From contig JACKEP010000026.1 of NCBI GenBank assembly GCA_020632915.1, positions 1 to 64,000 of the forward strand: a DNA stretch of 64,000 nt. Direction: 5' to 3'. Each line of letters starts with the position of its first letter. The first letter of the stretch is position 1. The notes beneath the pieces are model-generated. The model saw only the letters and a list, made by a program, of their open reading frames with translations. It was not told where the DNA came from and searched no databases. The stretch is from Alphaproteobacteria bacterium. Its GTDB lineage: Bacteria; Myxococcota_A; UBA796; GCA-2862545. The position numbers and the translations under genes are program-made. This document shows positions 1 to 8,531 of the stretch, piece after piece.

Positions 1-15
1 TGCCCAGGAGGCACC

Positions 16-1074
16 ATGCTGTTCCGCCAGCTGTTCGATCCGGAGACCTCCACCTACACCTACCTGCTCGCCGACGAGACGACGCGGGAAGCCGTGCTCA
101 TCGATCCCGTGCGGGAGCAGTTCGACCGCGACCGCCAGCTGCTCGACGAGCTCGCGCTCACGCTGGTCTACACCCTCGACACCCACGTCCACGCCGACCA
201 CGTCACGGCCGCCGGGATGTTCCGCGAGGCCGTCGGCAGCAAGAGCGTGGTGTCGGCCCACGGCGGCGCCGCCTGCGCGGACGTCCAGGTCGACCACGGC
301 GAGCGCATCTACTTTGGCAGCCACGCCCTGCAGGTGCGTCGCACGCCCGGCCACACCGACGGCTGCGTGTCCTACGTCGACGACACCGGCCGCCGCGTGT
401 TCACCGGCGACGCGATGCTGATCCGCGGCTGCGGTCGCACTGACTTCCAGCAGGGCGACGCCGCGACGCTCTACCGGTCGATCCACGAGCAGGTGTTCAG
501 CCTGCCCGACGACTACGCGATCTACCCGGGCCACGACTACAAGGGCCGGACGAGCTCGACGGTCGGCGAGGAGAAGGAGTTCAACCCCCGCCTGGGCGGC
601 GGCCGCACGGTCGCACAGTTCGTGGCCATCATGGACGGGCTCAAGCTCGCCGAGCCGAAGAAGATCGCCGAGGCCGTCCCCGCCAACCTCGCCTGCGGGC
701 GCCCCCAGCTCGTCGAGGGCCCGTGGGCCCCGATCGAGGAGACGCCCACGGGCATCCCCGAGGTCGACGTAGCCTGGGTCCGCGACACCCTCGGCAGCCA
801 CCGCATCATCGACGTGCGGTCGGTGATGGAGTTCGAGGGGCCCGACGGCCACATCCCCGGCGCCGAGCTGGTGCCGCTCGCGAGCCTCGGCGTCGTCGCC
901 GCCAGCTGGGACAAGGACACGCCGCTCATCACCGTCTGCCGCTCCGGCGGACGCTCGGCGCGCGCCGCCCTCGGCCTGATGTCGATGGGCTTCGACAAGG
1001 TCGTGTCGATGCGGGGCGGCATGATGGCCTGGAACGCCGACGAGCTCGCGGGCGCCGCCACCAGCTGCGGGTAG
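16..1074 (+). CDS. ETHE1-type persulfide dioxygenase fused to a C-terminal rhodanese domain
   Basis: The product (352 aa) is predicted to oxidise glutathione persulfide to sulfite in the cytoplasm and to handle sulfane sulfur through its rhodanese half. The N-terminal metallo-beta-lactamase fold shows THVHADH (HxHxDH at residues 57-62), then TPGHTDG, FTGDAML and YPGHDY, which supply the remaining metal ligands of the ETHE1 family. From about residue 250 a rhodanese domain follows with the active-site loop CRSGGRS (Cys308). An AGGAGG ribosome site lies just before the ATG. The fusion of the two activities is known in bacterial sulfide-oxidation enzymes. No signal peptide is seen. The gene stands at the window edge, so an upstream partner may be missed. 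The family call is secure; the substrate is inferred from the family. Confidence 0.9.
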   Translation: MLFRQLFDPETSTYTYLLADETTREAVLIDPVREQFDRDRQLLDELALTLVYTLDTHVHADHVTAAGMFREAVGSKSVVSAHGGAACADVQVDHGERIYFGSHALQVRRTPGHTDGCVSYVDDTGRRVFTGDAMLIRGCGRTDFQQGDAATLYRSIHEQVFSLPDDYAIYPGHDYKGRTSSTVGEEKEFNPRLGGGRTVAQFVAIMDGLKLAEPKKIAEAVPANLACGRPQLVEGPWAPIEETPTGIPEVDVAWVRDTLGSHRIIDVRSVMEFEGPDGHIPGAELVPLASLGVVAASWDKDTPLITVCRSGGRSARAALGLMSMGFDKVVSMRGGMMAWNADELAGAATSCG

Positions 1075-1132
1075 CGGCCGGCCCCCCGGCGTGGCGCGGA
1101 CGGGATACGCGCCACGCAACGGGAGGACGTGG

Positions 1133-2254
1133 GTGCCCGACGCCACGACCCGGGCCCTGGCCGACCGGGTCCGCGACATCGCCGACCACGTCCGACGCGC
1201 CCACGACGCCTACGACGCCGGGGACGCCGCCGGCTGCGGCTGGCGCGCCCGCACGGCCACCGAGGGCATGCTCTCGGTCCTCTGCGTGGTCCACGCCGTC
1301 GAGGCGCCCGACGGCCCCGGCAAGGCCACGATCGAGGTGCTCCGCAAGCAGCTGCGCCACGCGCGCGTACTCGATCGGGCGATGGAAGACCACGTCGCGC
1401 ACATCCAGAACATCGGCAACCGCGCCGCCCACGCCCAGCACGCCGACCATGCCGTCGACCTGCACGACGCCGCCAGCCTGCTGCCCGCCCTCGATCGCAC
1501 GTGGCAGCGCTTCGGCCAGCTCCTGCCCGAGCCCCTGGCCGCCGCCACGGTCCACCTCGACGATCCGGCCACCAGCCCGGCCCGCATGGCCGCAGCGCTG
1601 GCGACCGACGTCGACACCCGCGAGCCCGACGCGGTGCCGTGGTGGCGGGACCTGCTGGTCTGGGGCGGTGCGTTGCTCGCCCTCCCGGTCGCGTTCCTGG
1701 TGACCACGGCGGTGCTGCGCACCCTCGACCCTGCCCCGGCCCTGCCCGCCACGCCGCCGGTCGCGCCGCCGCTGATCGACGCCGCCGCGATGGAGGCCGA
1801 CCTGGACGGCGCGCCGTCGATCGTCGCCGACGCGGCGCCCCCTTCCGACCCCGCCGACCCGGCGCTGCAGATCCCACCGCGGGTGGACGACCTGCTGGCC
1901 GACGTCGACGTCGGGACGGTGGCCCTGCCGCCGCTCGCCCAGGCGATCACCACCGTCCGCAGCCCGGCGCTGCTGCGCCGCAGCGAGCTCGCCCCGCTCG
2001 ACTGCACCGACCTGCAGTGGACCCGCGCCTGGATCTGGGCCCGCCACGGCTACGTGTTCGGCAGCGACGTGGCGCAGCGGTGGTTCGCCCGCCAGGAAGG
2101 CTACGTGCGCGCCTCCTCGGCGAACCGGCGCGAGATCGAGCGCGCCTTCGACGACGTCGACACCGCCAACCTCGACCTGCTGAACGCGCGGATGATCGAG
2201 GACGGCTGCCCCTGCCCGCTCCGCACGAAGAAGAAGGCGCCCTGCCCCGACTGA
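1133..2254 (+). CDS. Single-pass membrane protein with C-terminal YARHG domain
   Basis: Function unknown. The protein (373 aa) has an alpha-helical, His/Asp/Arg-rich N-terminal region of about 180 residues, one membrane segment (LLVWGGALLALPVAFLVTT), a Pro/Ala/Asp-rich linker, and a C-terminal stretch, DLQWTRAWIWARHGYVFGSD, that matches the YARHG domain, an extracellular module of unknown role in bacteria. The topology suggests a cytoplasmic N-terminus and an exported YARHG domain. The GTG at 1133 is preferred because GGGAGG stands seven bases before it; an in-frame GTG at 1091 would add 14 residues without a ribosome site. The gene follows the dioxygenase by 58 bases and converges on the porin-like gene. 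The domain call rests on pattern recognition and is moderately sure. Confidence 0.72.
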   Translation: MPDATTRALADRVRDIADHVRRAHDAYDAGDAAGCGWRARTATEGMLSVLCVVHAVEAPDGPGKATIEVLRKQLRHARVLDRAMEDHVAHIQNIGNRAAHAQHADHAVDLHDAASLLPALDRTWQRFGQLLPEPLAAATVHLDDPATSPARMAAALATDVDTREPDAVPWWRDLLVWGGALLALPVAFLVTTAVLRTLDPAPALPATPPVAPPLIDAAAMEADLDGAPSIVADAAPPSDPADPALQIPPRVDDLLADVDVGTVALPPLAQAITTVRSPALLRRSELAPLDCTDLQWTRAWIWARHGYVFGSDVAQRWFARQEGYVRASSANRREIERAFDDVDTANLDLLNARMIEDGCPCPLRTKKKAPCPD

Positions 2255-2281
2255 GCGCACGCAGCACGCCACCGCGCCGCG

Positions 2282-3493
2282 CTACAGCGCCACCTGGATG
2301 AGCGAGCGCACCCGCACCGCATCCGTCGGCACGGCGCCCCGCTGGCCCACCCACATCACGTCGGTCGTCCAGTCGAAGTGGTCGCCGAGCGTGGGGACGC
2401 TCCAGCCGATGCCGGCCTCGTGGTCGGACCCCACCTCCGACGCGGACCCTCCCCGGTCGGCCACGTCCCGCGCAAGCGACGACAGCCGGTAGACGCCGGC
2501 GTACCGCGCCGTGATCTCCACGAACCTGTGCGCGCGCCAGGTGACCTCACCGAGCGCGCCGTGCACGCCGAAGCGCCAGGCCCCGTCCACGTCGACGAAC
2601 CACCCGCCGTACCAGACCGCGCTCACGCTGACGTGCTCCACCTTGAGCACGAGCTCGGGCGCGATCCGCCCGGCGAGGTCGACCTGGGGCGTCGGTCGGG
2701 CGTCCACGGCACCACTGACGAGCACGGCCCACCGAGGTGCCCCGCCGATGCGATCGACCGGCGCACGGGCGTCGACATCGGCGCTCGCGTAGCCGAGGCG
2801 CGCGACGACCTCCGGGTGGACGGACAGATCGTAGCCGGGCCCGCGCAGGTCGGACGGGTTGGCCAGGTCCACGCCGTAGGTCTCGGCGAGGCCCACGGCG
2901 TGGGAGGCACGGCTGTTGGTGCCAGCGAACACGCCCACCCCGTACGTCGCCCCCTGCTGCCAGGCGTCCTGCACCACGAGCCCCAGCTGACGCTCCGCAC
3001 CGAACATCCGCGTCGTCAGGGCCCAGTCCACCAGCGGCAGCGCCGTGAACGAGACCTGCCGGTAGCGCGTGAACGGGACCTTCTGGAAGCCGAAGGCGAC
3101 GCGCGCGCGAGGGTGGGGCTCGCTCGTCAGCACCGCGTCGAGCAGCTCGAACGCCCCGGGCAACAGGTTGAGCTGAAGGCGGAACCCCGCCAGCCCGTCC
3201 TGCAGGCTGGCGCGCAGGTCCACCCGGACGCGACGAAGTGCGGCCTTGCCCTGCACCGCGCCGTCGATCGGGAACGTCGCGCCCAGCTGGAGCTGCACGG
3301 CGCCGCCGAACGTGAGGCTGTGGTGGGCACCGAAGGCGATCCGGGCGGGACCGAGGTGATCGGGGAGCGCCACCGACGACGGGACAGTCCCCGGCTCCTC
3401 CCCGACGGCAGGCACGGGCTCGTCCGCGCGCGCGAGCGGACACCCACCCATCAGGCCCACCACGCACCACGCCGACCGTGCCCACCCCTGCAC
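2282..3493 (-). CDS. Outer-membrane porin-like beta-barrel protein
   Basis: The product (403 aa) starts with a signal peptide that ends around GCPLARA. The rest alternates amphipathic strands (for example LTFGGAVQLQLGATF, VLKVEHVSVSAVWYGGWFVD) with polar turns and ends in a hydrophobic strand, SLIQVAL, as outer-membrane barrels do. The pattern resembles phosphate-selective porin O/P-type proteins, including the early FGGAVQLQLGATF strand and a YRQVSFTALPLVDWALTTRMFG-like region (shown here only as landmarks). The GTG start at 3493 is chosen because GGGAGGTGG precedes it; an ATG at 3565 would add 24 residues that do not look like a signal peptide. It is divergent from the lipid operon. The barrel is fairly sure, the transported solute unknown. 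Confidence 0.66.
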   Translation of the reverse strand: MQGWARSAWCVVGLMGGCPLARADEPVPAVGEEPGTVPSSVALPDHLGPARIAFGAHHSLTFGGAVQLQLGATFPIDGAVQGKAALRRVRVDLRASLQDGLAGFRLQLNLLPGAFELLDAVLTSEPHPRARVAFGFQKVPFTRYRQVSFTALPLVDWALTTRMFGAERQLGLVVQDAWQQGATYGVGVFAGTNSRASHAVGLAETYGVDLANPSDLRGPGYDLSVHPEVVARLGYASADVDARAPVDRIGGAPRWAVLVSGAVDARPTPQVDLAGRIAPELVLKVEHVSVSAVWYGGWFVDVDGAWRFGVHGALGEVTWRAHRFVEITARYAGVYRLSSLARDVADRGGSASEVGSDHEAGIGWSVPTLGDHFDWTTDVMWVGQRGAVPTDAVRVRSLIQVAL

Positions 3494-3589
3494 GCCCACC
3501 TCCCAGGCGCTCCGTATGCCGGCGCTGCGGCGCACGACGCAGGAGTTGCGCCGCGCACTCGACACCTCCGCGACCCGGCGATATCCGGG

Positions 3590-3609
3590 TAGACTGACAC
3601 GTCAGTCTA
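3590..3609. promoter_or_regulatory. TetR-type operator palindrome in front of the lipid operon
   Basis: TAGACTGAC and GTCAGTCTA form perfect 9-bp arms around a 2-bp centre. A second, nested pair, GTAGACT (3589-3595) and AGTCTAC (3609-3615), overlaps it. The site lies 33 bp before the first gene of an operon whose last gene encodes a TetR regulator, so autoregulation is the natural reading. TAGACT could double as a -10 box, but no convincing -35 is seen. Confidence 0.75.
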
Positions 3610-3641
3610 GTCTACTTTCCCCGCTCCCCGGCACCCCGTCC

Positions 3642-4310
3642 ATGCCTGCGGCCACCGCTGCCTACTTCCGTGTGGAGGGCGTCCTCGTCGGGCGACGCGG
3701 CCTGTCTTGCGCCGCGTGGATGGCCGCGCGCCAGCACGACCTCGTGGGGCGGCTCGGTCGCTTGGGTGTGGCCCTCGCCGCGGCGCCGGTGGGCGCGGCG
3801 GGCGATCCGCTCACCGCCACACGGCTGGCCTGGCGCGCGCTGAAGGACTGCACCGAGGATCGCCTGGTCGTGCTCGCGGCCCAGTACTGGGACGACCGCG
3901 TCGAGCGGGCGTGGAACCCGGCGGGGGTCGCGCTGCTCGAGCGGTGCCGGGCCCAGGGCGACCGCATCGTGCTGCTCTCCGAGCATCCCGAGGCCGTCAT
4001 CGGCCCGATCCGCGGCCGCCTGGGCGCCGACGAGCTGGTCTGCAACCACCTCGAGCTGGCGAGCGGCCGCCTCACCGGGCGCCTGCTCGACCCCGTGTTC
4101 GCCGGGGTCACCGACGGCAGTTGGGTGCGCGAGCACGCGCGGCGGCACGGCCTCGATCCGGCGCGCTCCCGCGCCTACGGCACCGCCCGCGCCGACGCCA
4201 CGCTGCTGTCCGGGGTGGGCCTGCCCTGCGCCGTCACCCCCGACCTGCCCCTGCGCCGCCTCGCCGCCACGTTCGACTGGCCCGTCGTCGAAGCCCGCCC
4301 GGAGTCGTGA
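3642..4310 (+). CDS. Degenerate HAD-IB (SerB-like) protein, probable pseudophosphatase
   Basis: The 222-aa product has the layout of HAD-IB phosphatases, but key residues are missing. Motif I, normally FDxDGT, reads YFRVEGVL, so the nucleophile Asp is Arg, the second Asp is Glu and the Thr is Val. Motif II (IVLLSEHPE) looks intact. The Mg-binding GDSxxD motif reads AYGTARAD, losing the first Asp. The family layout is otherwise kept (LELASGRLTGRLL, PCAVTPDLPLRRLA). Phosphatase activity is therefore unlikely; a binding or scaffold role is an inference. The ATG at 3642 has no clear ribosome site; an ATG at 3516 would put the operator inside the gene and is disfavoured. The stop overlaps the next start (TGATG). 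It is the first gene of the lipid operon. Confidence 0.78.
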   Translation: MPAATAAYFRVEGVLVGRRGLSCAAWMAARQHDLVGRLGRLGVALAAAPVGAAGDPLTATRLAWRALKDCTEDRLVVLAAQYWDDRVERAWNPAGVALLERCRAQGDRIVLLSEHPEAVIGPIRGRLGADELVCNHLELASGRLTGRLLDPVFAGVTDGSWVREHARRHGLDPARSRAYGTARADATLLSGVGLPCAVTPDLPLRRLAATFDWPVVEARPES

Positions 4311-5920
4311 TGCACCGCCCCGCCCTCCCTCCGCTCGGCGAGGTGTTCGCCGGCCGCCACCTCGTGGTCACCGGCGTCACCGGCTTCCTCGGCAAGGTCT
4401 GGCTCGCCCAGCTCCTCACCCACCTGCCCGACGTGGGACGGATCACGCTGCTGGTGCGGGGCCAGCGCAAGGCCACTGCGGCGCAGCGCGTGGCCACGAT
4501 GATCGACACCTCCCCCGCGTTCCGCCCCCTGCGGCACGCGGTGCGGGGCGACCTGGGTGCGTGGCTCGATGCACGGATCGAGGTGGTCGACGCCGACCTG
4601 GCGCTGCCCGACTGCGGCCTCGACGCGCACACGGCGCGGCGCGTCCTGTCCACCGCCGACGCCATCGTCCACGTGGCCGGCCTCACCGACTTCCAGCCCG
4701 ATCCGCGCAAGAGCTTCCCGGTCAACGTCCACGGCACACGGCACGTCGCCGACCTCACGCGGTTCATGGCCACGCCGCGGTTGCTGCACGTGTCCACCTG
4801 CTTCGTGGCCGGCGCCGCCCAGGGCGTCGTCGAGGAGCGCCTCGTCCCCGGCGTGAGCCCACGCGGGCTCGTGTTCGACGTCCACGACGAGATCGCCGCC
4901 TGTCAGCAGCTCATCGACACGCTCCCCACCCCCGCCGCACGCATCGAGGCCGTCGACGCCCGCGCCCGGGCGCTCGGCTGGCCCAACCTGTACACGTTCA
5001 GCAAGGGCCTGGGGGAGCACCTGCTGGCCACGCTCGACGTCGACGCCGTCACCGCGCGGCCGAGCGTCATCGAGTGCGCGCGCACCTTCCCCGAGCCCGC
5101 CTGGAACGAAGGCCTGAACACGTCGGGCCCGATCATGTGGTTCTGCGGCACCGCGTTCCCGGCGCTGCCGTCCACCGCCGACCACACCTTCGACATCATC
5201 CCGGTCGACGCCGTGAGCCGCTGGCTCACGGTGATCCTCGCGCGCCACCTACGCGGGGAGGCCCACGAGGTCTACCAGCTCGCGTCGGGCGACGTGAACC
5301 CCGCCAGCTTCGGCCGCATCGTCGAGCTCACCGCGCTGGGCAAGCGCCGCCACGCCGGTCGGCCCGGTGCGCGCCTCTCAGAGCGCCTCGTCGCCCACCT
5401 CGACGTCCGCTCCCGCCCCCACGACGACCTGCCGTGGCTCACCCCGGACAGGGTGGAAGGCCTCGGCCGCGATCTGCACGCCCTGCTCGGCGCCCTCGAC
5501 CCCACCGACCGCCTGCCGGCCCCCCTGCAGCGCGGCATCGGCGGTCGCCTCGCCCAGCGCGTCAAGGACGCCCGCCGCGCCGTCGCCAAGGCCAACCGCA
5601 CGTCGTCGCGGCTCGTGCGGATGCTCGAGGTCTACCGCCCGTTCATCCACGACCACGACTGGACGTTCGTCACCGGCAACGTCCGCGGCGACGTCGCCGC
5701 CCTCCATCCCGACGACCGCGCCGTGTGGCACGACGACATCACCGACCTGTGCTGGCGTACCTACTGGCTCGACGTGCAGTACACCGGCATGGTGCGCTGG
5801 GCGTTCCCGCTGATGGAGGGCGGCACGGTCGCGGAGGACCCGCCGTCGGAGCCCGCGCTGGCCCTGGGGCGGCATCGGGCACCGTGGCACGTCGACGATG
5901 CCGTGCAGGGCGTGGCCTGA
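4310..5920 (+). CDS. Fatty acyl-CoA/ACP reductase of the male-sterility (FAR) family
   Basis: The product (536 aa) should reduce a fatty acyl thioester with NAD(P)H to an aldehyde or alcohol. The Rossmann motif TGVTGFLG is at residues 21-28, and the catalytic Tyr-Lys pair is Y228xxxK232 in YTFSKGLGEH. The size and the C-terminal part after residue 360, with HDWTFVTGNVRG and a Trp/Tyr-rich tail, match the extended C-terminal region of FAR-type alcohol-forming reductases. It overlaps the HAD gene by 1 base and the next SDR gene by 1 base. In this operon it probably supplies a fatty alcohol or aldehyde to the ligase, kinase and acyltransferase steps. Whether it uses CoA or ACP thioesters cannot be read from sequence; the nearby ACP gene favours ACP. 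Confidence 0.85.
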   Translation: MHRPALPPLGEVFAGRHLVVTGVTGFLGKVWLAQLLTHLPDVGRITLLVRGQRKATAAQRVATMIDTSPAFRPLRHAVRGDLGAWLDARIEVVDADLALPDCGLDAHTARRVLSTADAIVHVAGLTDFQPDPRKSFPVNVHGTRHVADLTRFMATPRLLHVSTCFVAGAAQGVVEERLVPGVSPRGLVFDVHDEIAACQQLIDTLPTPAARIEAVDARARALGWPNLYTFSKGLGEHLLATLDVDAVTARPSVIECARTFPEPAWNEGLNTSGPIMWFCGTAFPALPSTADHTFDIIPVDAVSRWLTVILARHLRGEAHEVYQLASGDVNPASFGRIVELTALGKRRHAGRPGARLSERLVAHLDVRSRPHDDLPWLTPDRVEGLGRDLHALLGALDPTDRLPAPLQRGIGGRLAQRVKDARRAVAKANRTSSRLVRMLEVYRPFIHDHDWTFVTGNVRGDVAALHPDDRAVWHDDITDLCWRTYWLDVQYTGMVRWAFPLMEGGTVAEDPPSEPALALGRHRAPWHVDDAVQGVA

Positions 5921-7041
5921 TGGGGATCCTGCTCACGGGCGCGAACGGCTACCTCGGCAGCTACGTCGTCAAGCACCTGCTCGCGTCCACCAACGACGAT
6001 CTGCTCGTGATGGTGCGTGCCGACGATCGCGCCCACGGCGTGGCGCGCTTGTGGGAGGGCTGGCAGCTGCACCTCGACGCCGAGGCCTTCCGCGCCGCCC
6101 TCGATCGCGTCACCATCGTCCGCGGCGACCTGCACGCTCCCGAGCTCGGCCTGTCCGACGCCGACCACGGCCTGCTGCGCGAGCGCGCCACGTCGGTGCT
6201 CCACATGGCCGCCAGCCTGAACCGCAAGTCGGAGAAGGCCTGCCTGAACACCAACCTCAAGGGCACGCTGGCGATGCTCCAGCTCGCGCGCTGGCTCCAC
6301 GACCGCCAGGGGCTGGAGCGGTTCGGCTTCGTGTCGACGGTGGCCATCGCCGGCAAGCGGCAGGGCGAGGATCTGCACGAGGACGAAGCGCTGGACTGGT
6401 CGCTGTCCGACCACGACCCCTACGCGCGCACCAAGAAGTTCTGCGAGCACATGGTGCGTCAGCTCCTCCCCGACGTGCCCACGCAGATCTACCGGCCGTC
6501 GATCGTGATGGGCGACGGCCACCACCCGCGCACCAGCCAGTTCGACATGATCTTCGCGACGACGATGCTGGCCGACCTGCGGGTGCTGCCACTGCAACCC
6601 GATCTGCGGGTCGACATCTGCAACGCCGACTGGGTGGGCGAGGTCATCGCCTCGGTGCACACCGATCCGAAGCCCGCGCACGACACGTGGCACCTGTCGG
6701 CCGGCACCGCCTCCCCGACGGTGCGCGACATCACCGACGCCCTCGACGCCCACCTCGGACGCACCACCCGCTTCGCCCCCCAGCTGGGCTGGACGTGGGA
6801 CAAGGCCTACCGGCTGGCCAACCGCGCCCCCCGGGGCACGCCCGCGGCCGGGATCGGTGCGCTGTGGAAGGTGTTCTGGCCCTACGTCACCTTCGACACC
6901 GTGTTCCACAACGACCGCGCCGTGACCCAGATCGGCAAGGCGCCCGTGCCGTTCCCCACCTACTTCGGTGCCCTGTACGACTGGGTCAAGGACCACGGCT
7001 ACCGCTACCCCACCGTGCCGCTGCCGGCGGGGATCGCATGA
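5920..7041 (+). CDS. Extended SDR, thioester-reductase-like
   Basis: This 373-aa NAD(P)-dependent protein has TGANGYLG at residues 6-13 and an active-site Tyr-Lys pair Y168xxxK172 (YARTKK). Overall it resembles the NAD-binding-4 thioester-reductase domains, as does the previous gene, but without the FAR C-terminal part. It may reduce a carrier-bound acyl group or act on a sugar or glycerol head group. Having two such reductases side by side suggests two successive reductions or two different substrates. It starts inside the stop codon of the previous gene (TGATG), with no ribosome site of its own, so translational coupling is likely. The family is clear; the substrate is not known. Confidence 0.82.
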   Translation: MGILLTGANGYLGSYVVKHLLASTNDDLLVMVRADDRAHGVARLWEGWQLHLDAEAFRAALDRVTIVRGDLHAPELGLSDADHGLLRERATSVLHMAASLNRKSEKACLNTNLKGTLAMLQLARWLHDRQGLERFGFVSTVAIAGKRQGEDLHEDEALDWSLSDHDPYARTKKFCEHMVRQLLPDVPTQIYRPSIVMGDGHHPRTSQFDMIFATTMLADLRVLPLQPDLRVDICNADWVGEVIASVHTDPKPAHDTWHLSAGTASPTVRDITDALDAHLGRTTRFAPQLGWTWDKAYRLANRAPRGTPAAGIGALWKVFWPYVTFDTVFHNDRAVTQIGKAPVPFPTYFGALYDWVKDHGYRYPTVPLPAGIA

Positions 7042-8531
7042 GCCTGCTCGACCGCGTGCGCGAGCGGCTGCAGCCCGCCGTGGACGGCCTCGCCAAGGTC
7101 GCCGACGCCGACGTCGCCCTCCAGCTGTCGATGGCCGCGCTCATCGAGCGGGCACGAGACACGTACCCGGCCCAGCCCTGGCACCGGTGGCGTCCCGGAG
7201 AGCCGCTCAAGCTGCTGTTCGCGGGCTACTCCGGCACCCGGAACACGGGCGCCGACGTCCGCGTCGAGGAGATGATCCGCCAGTTCCGGCACGTGCTGGG
7301 GCAGGACCAGCTCGATCTGACGATCCTCGTGTTCGATCCTGCGCTCACCCGCGGCTACTTCCGCACGGCCAAGCAGGTGCGGATGCCGACGGTGTTCCCG
7401 CGGTTCCTGTACGACGTGGTCGCGGAGCAGCACGGCGTCGTCGCCTGCGAAGGCTCGATGTTCAAGTCGAAGTTCGCGTCGGCCCTCACCACGTTCATGG
7501 TGGGGGCCCTCGGGCTGGCCAACGCTGGCGACAAGCTGTCGATCGCCTACGGAGGCGAGGCGGGCGCGATGTCGACGTCGCTGCAGGAGCTCGTGCGGCG
7601 CTACGTCGCCGACAGCTTCGTGATCACGCGCAACGTCCAGAGCGGCGAGGTCCTCGGGGCGCTCGGCGTCAAGACCCGCCTGGGCACCGACACGGCGTGG
7701 ACCTTCGATCCCGGGCCGGACGCGCAGGGCCGGGCGCTGCTGACGGCGGCGGGCTGGGACGGCGTCACCCCCGTGCTCGCAGTCTGCCCGATCAACCCGT
7801 TCTGGTGGCCGGTGCGCCCGTCCGTCGGCAAGGCGGTCGCCCGATGGGTCACCGGCGCCTTCGACGACGAACACTACGACAGCATCTACTTCCACCACGC
7901 CGGCGAGGCCGTGCAGGCCCGGCAGGAGGCCTACCTCGACGGCCTCGCCCGCGGCATCGAGGCGTTCCGGCGCGACCACGACGTGTTCGTGGTGTGTGTG
8001 GGCATGGAGCAGCTCGACCGACGGGCCTGCGAACCCCTGGCGGCCCGGCTCGGCGGCGCCCCGGTGTTCGTGTCCGACGAGGTGGAGATGTACGAGCTCG
8101 TCAGCCTGCTGCGGCAGTGCACCTACATGGTGTCCAGCCGCTACCACGGCATCGTCACCTGCATGCCCGCGGGGGTGCTGTCGGTGGGGGTGACGATGGA
8201 CGAGCGCATCCGCAACCTGATGGTCGACCGGGGCACGCCCGAGCTCGCGCTGGAGGTGGACGACCCCCAGCTCGCGCGCAAGGTCGACGCGGCGCTGCGC
8301 CACGTGGCCGACCACGCCGACACCGTCCGCGAGGGCATCGAGCGCACCGTCGTGCGCAACCTCGAGGTCATGGGCCAAATGGGCACACAACTTGCCCGAT
8401 ATGTGCGGGATAGGATGCCGGGGTTCCCGCTCCCGCCCGGGATGGGGGAAGCGGGGGACCCGTGGTCCCATCTGCCGCCGTTGTCCCCGAGCCTGTCCCA
8501 GCTCGTGGCGCGGCACAGGAGCCCGCCGTGA
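7038..8531 (+). CDS. Polysaccharide pyruvyl transferase family protein
   Basis: The product (497 aa) carries the family's N-terminal GYSGTRNTG motif (about residues 63-71) and the C-terminal SSRYHG motif (366-371), which together mark the polysaccharide pyruvyl transferase fold. Family members transfer pyruvate from PEP to sugar hydroxyls, forming ketals; some relatives act on other acceptors. It is longer than usual: about 60 helical residues precede the domain, and a Pro-rich tail of about 40 residues follows it. Its position in the middle of an acyl-lipid operon (ATGA overlap before, GTGA overlap after) suggests it modifies the head group of the lipid product. The fold call is secure; the acceptor is unknown. 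Confidence 0.82.
   Translation: MSLLDRVRERLQPAVDGLAKVADADVALQLSMAALIERARDTYPAQPWHRWRPGEPLKLLFAGYSGTRNTGADVRVEEMIRQFRHVLGQDQLDLTILVFDPALTRGYFRTAKQVRMPTVFPRFLYDVVAEQHGVVACEGSMFKSKFASALTTFMVGALGLANAGDKLSIAYGGEAGAMSTSLQELVRRYVADSFVITRNVQSGEVLGALGVKTRLGTDTAWTFDPGPDAQGRALLTAAGWDGVTPVLAVCPINPFWWPVRPSVGKAVARWVTGAFDDEHYDSIYFHHAGEAVQARQEAYLDGLARGIEAFRRDHDVFVVCVGMEQLDRRACEPLAARLGGAPVFVSDEVEMYELVSLLRQCTYMVSSRYHGIVTCMPAGVLSVGVTMDERIRNLMVDRGTPELALEVDDPQLARKVDAALRHVADHADTVREGIERTVVRNLEVMGQMGTQLARYVRDRMPGFPLPPGMGEAGDPWSHLPPLSPSLSQLVARHRSPP

Noticed and set aside
3516..3641. N-terminal extension of the HAD-like gene from the ATG at 3516
   Set aside because: It would include the operator palindrome, the sequence is basic and unlike HAD starts, and there is no ribosome site.
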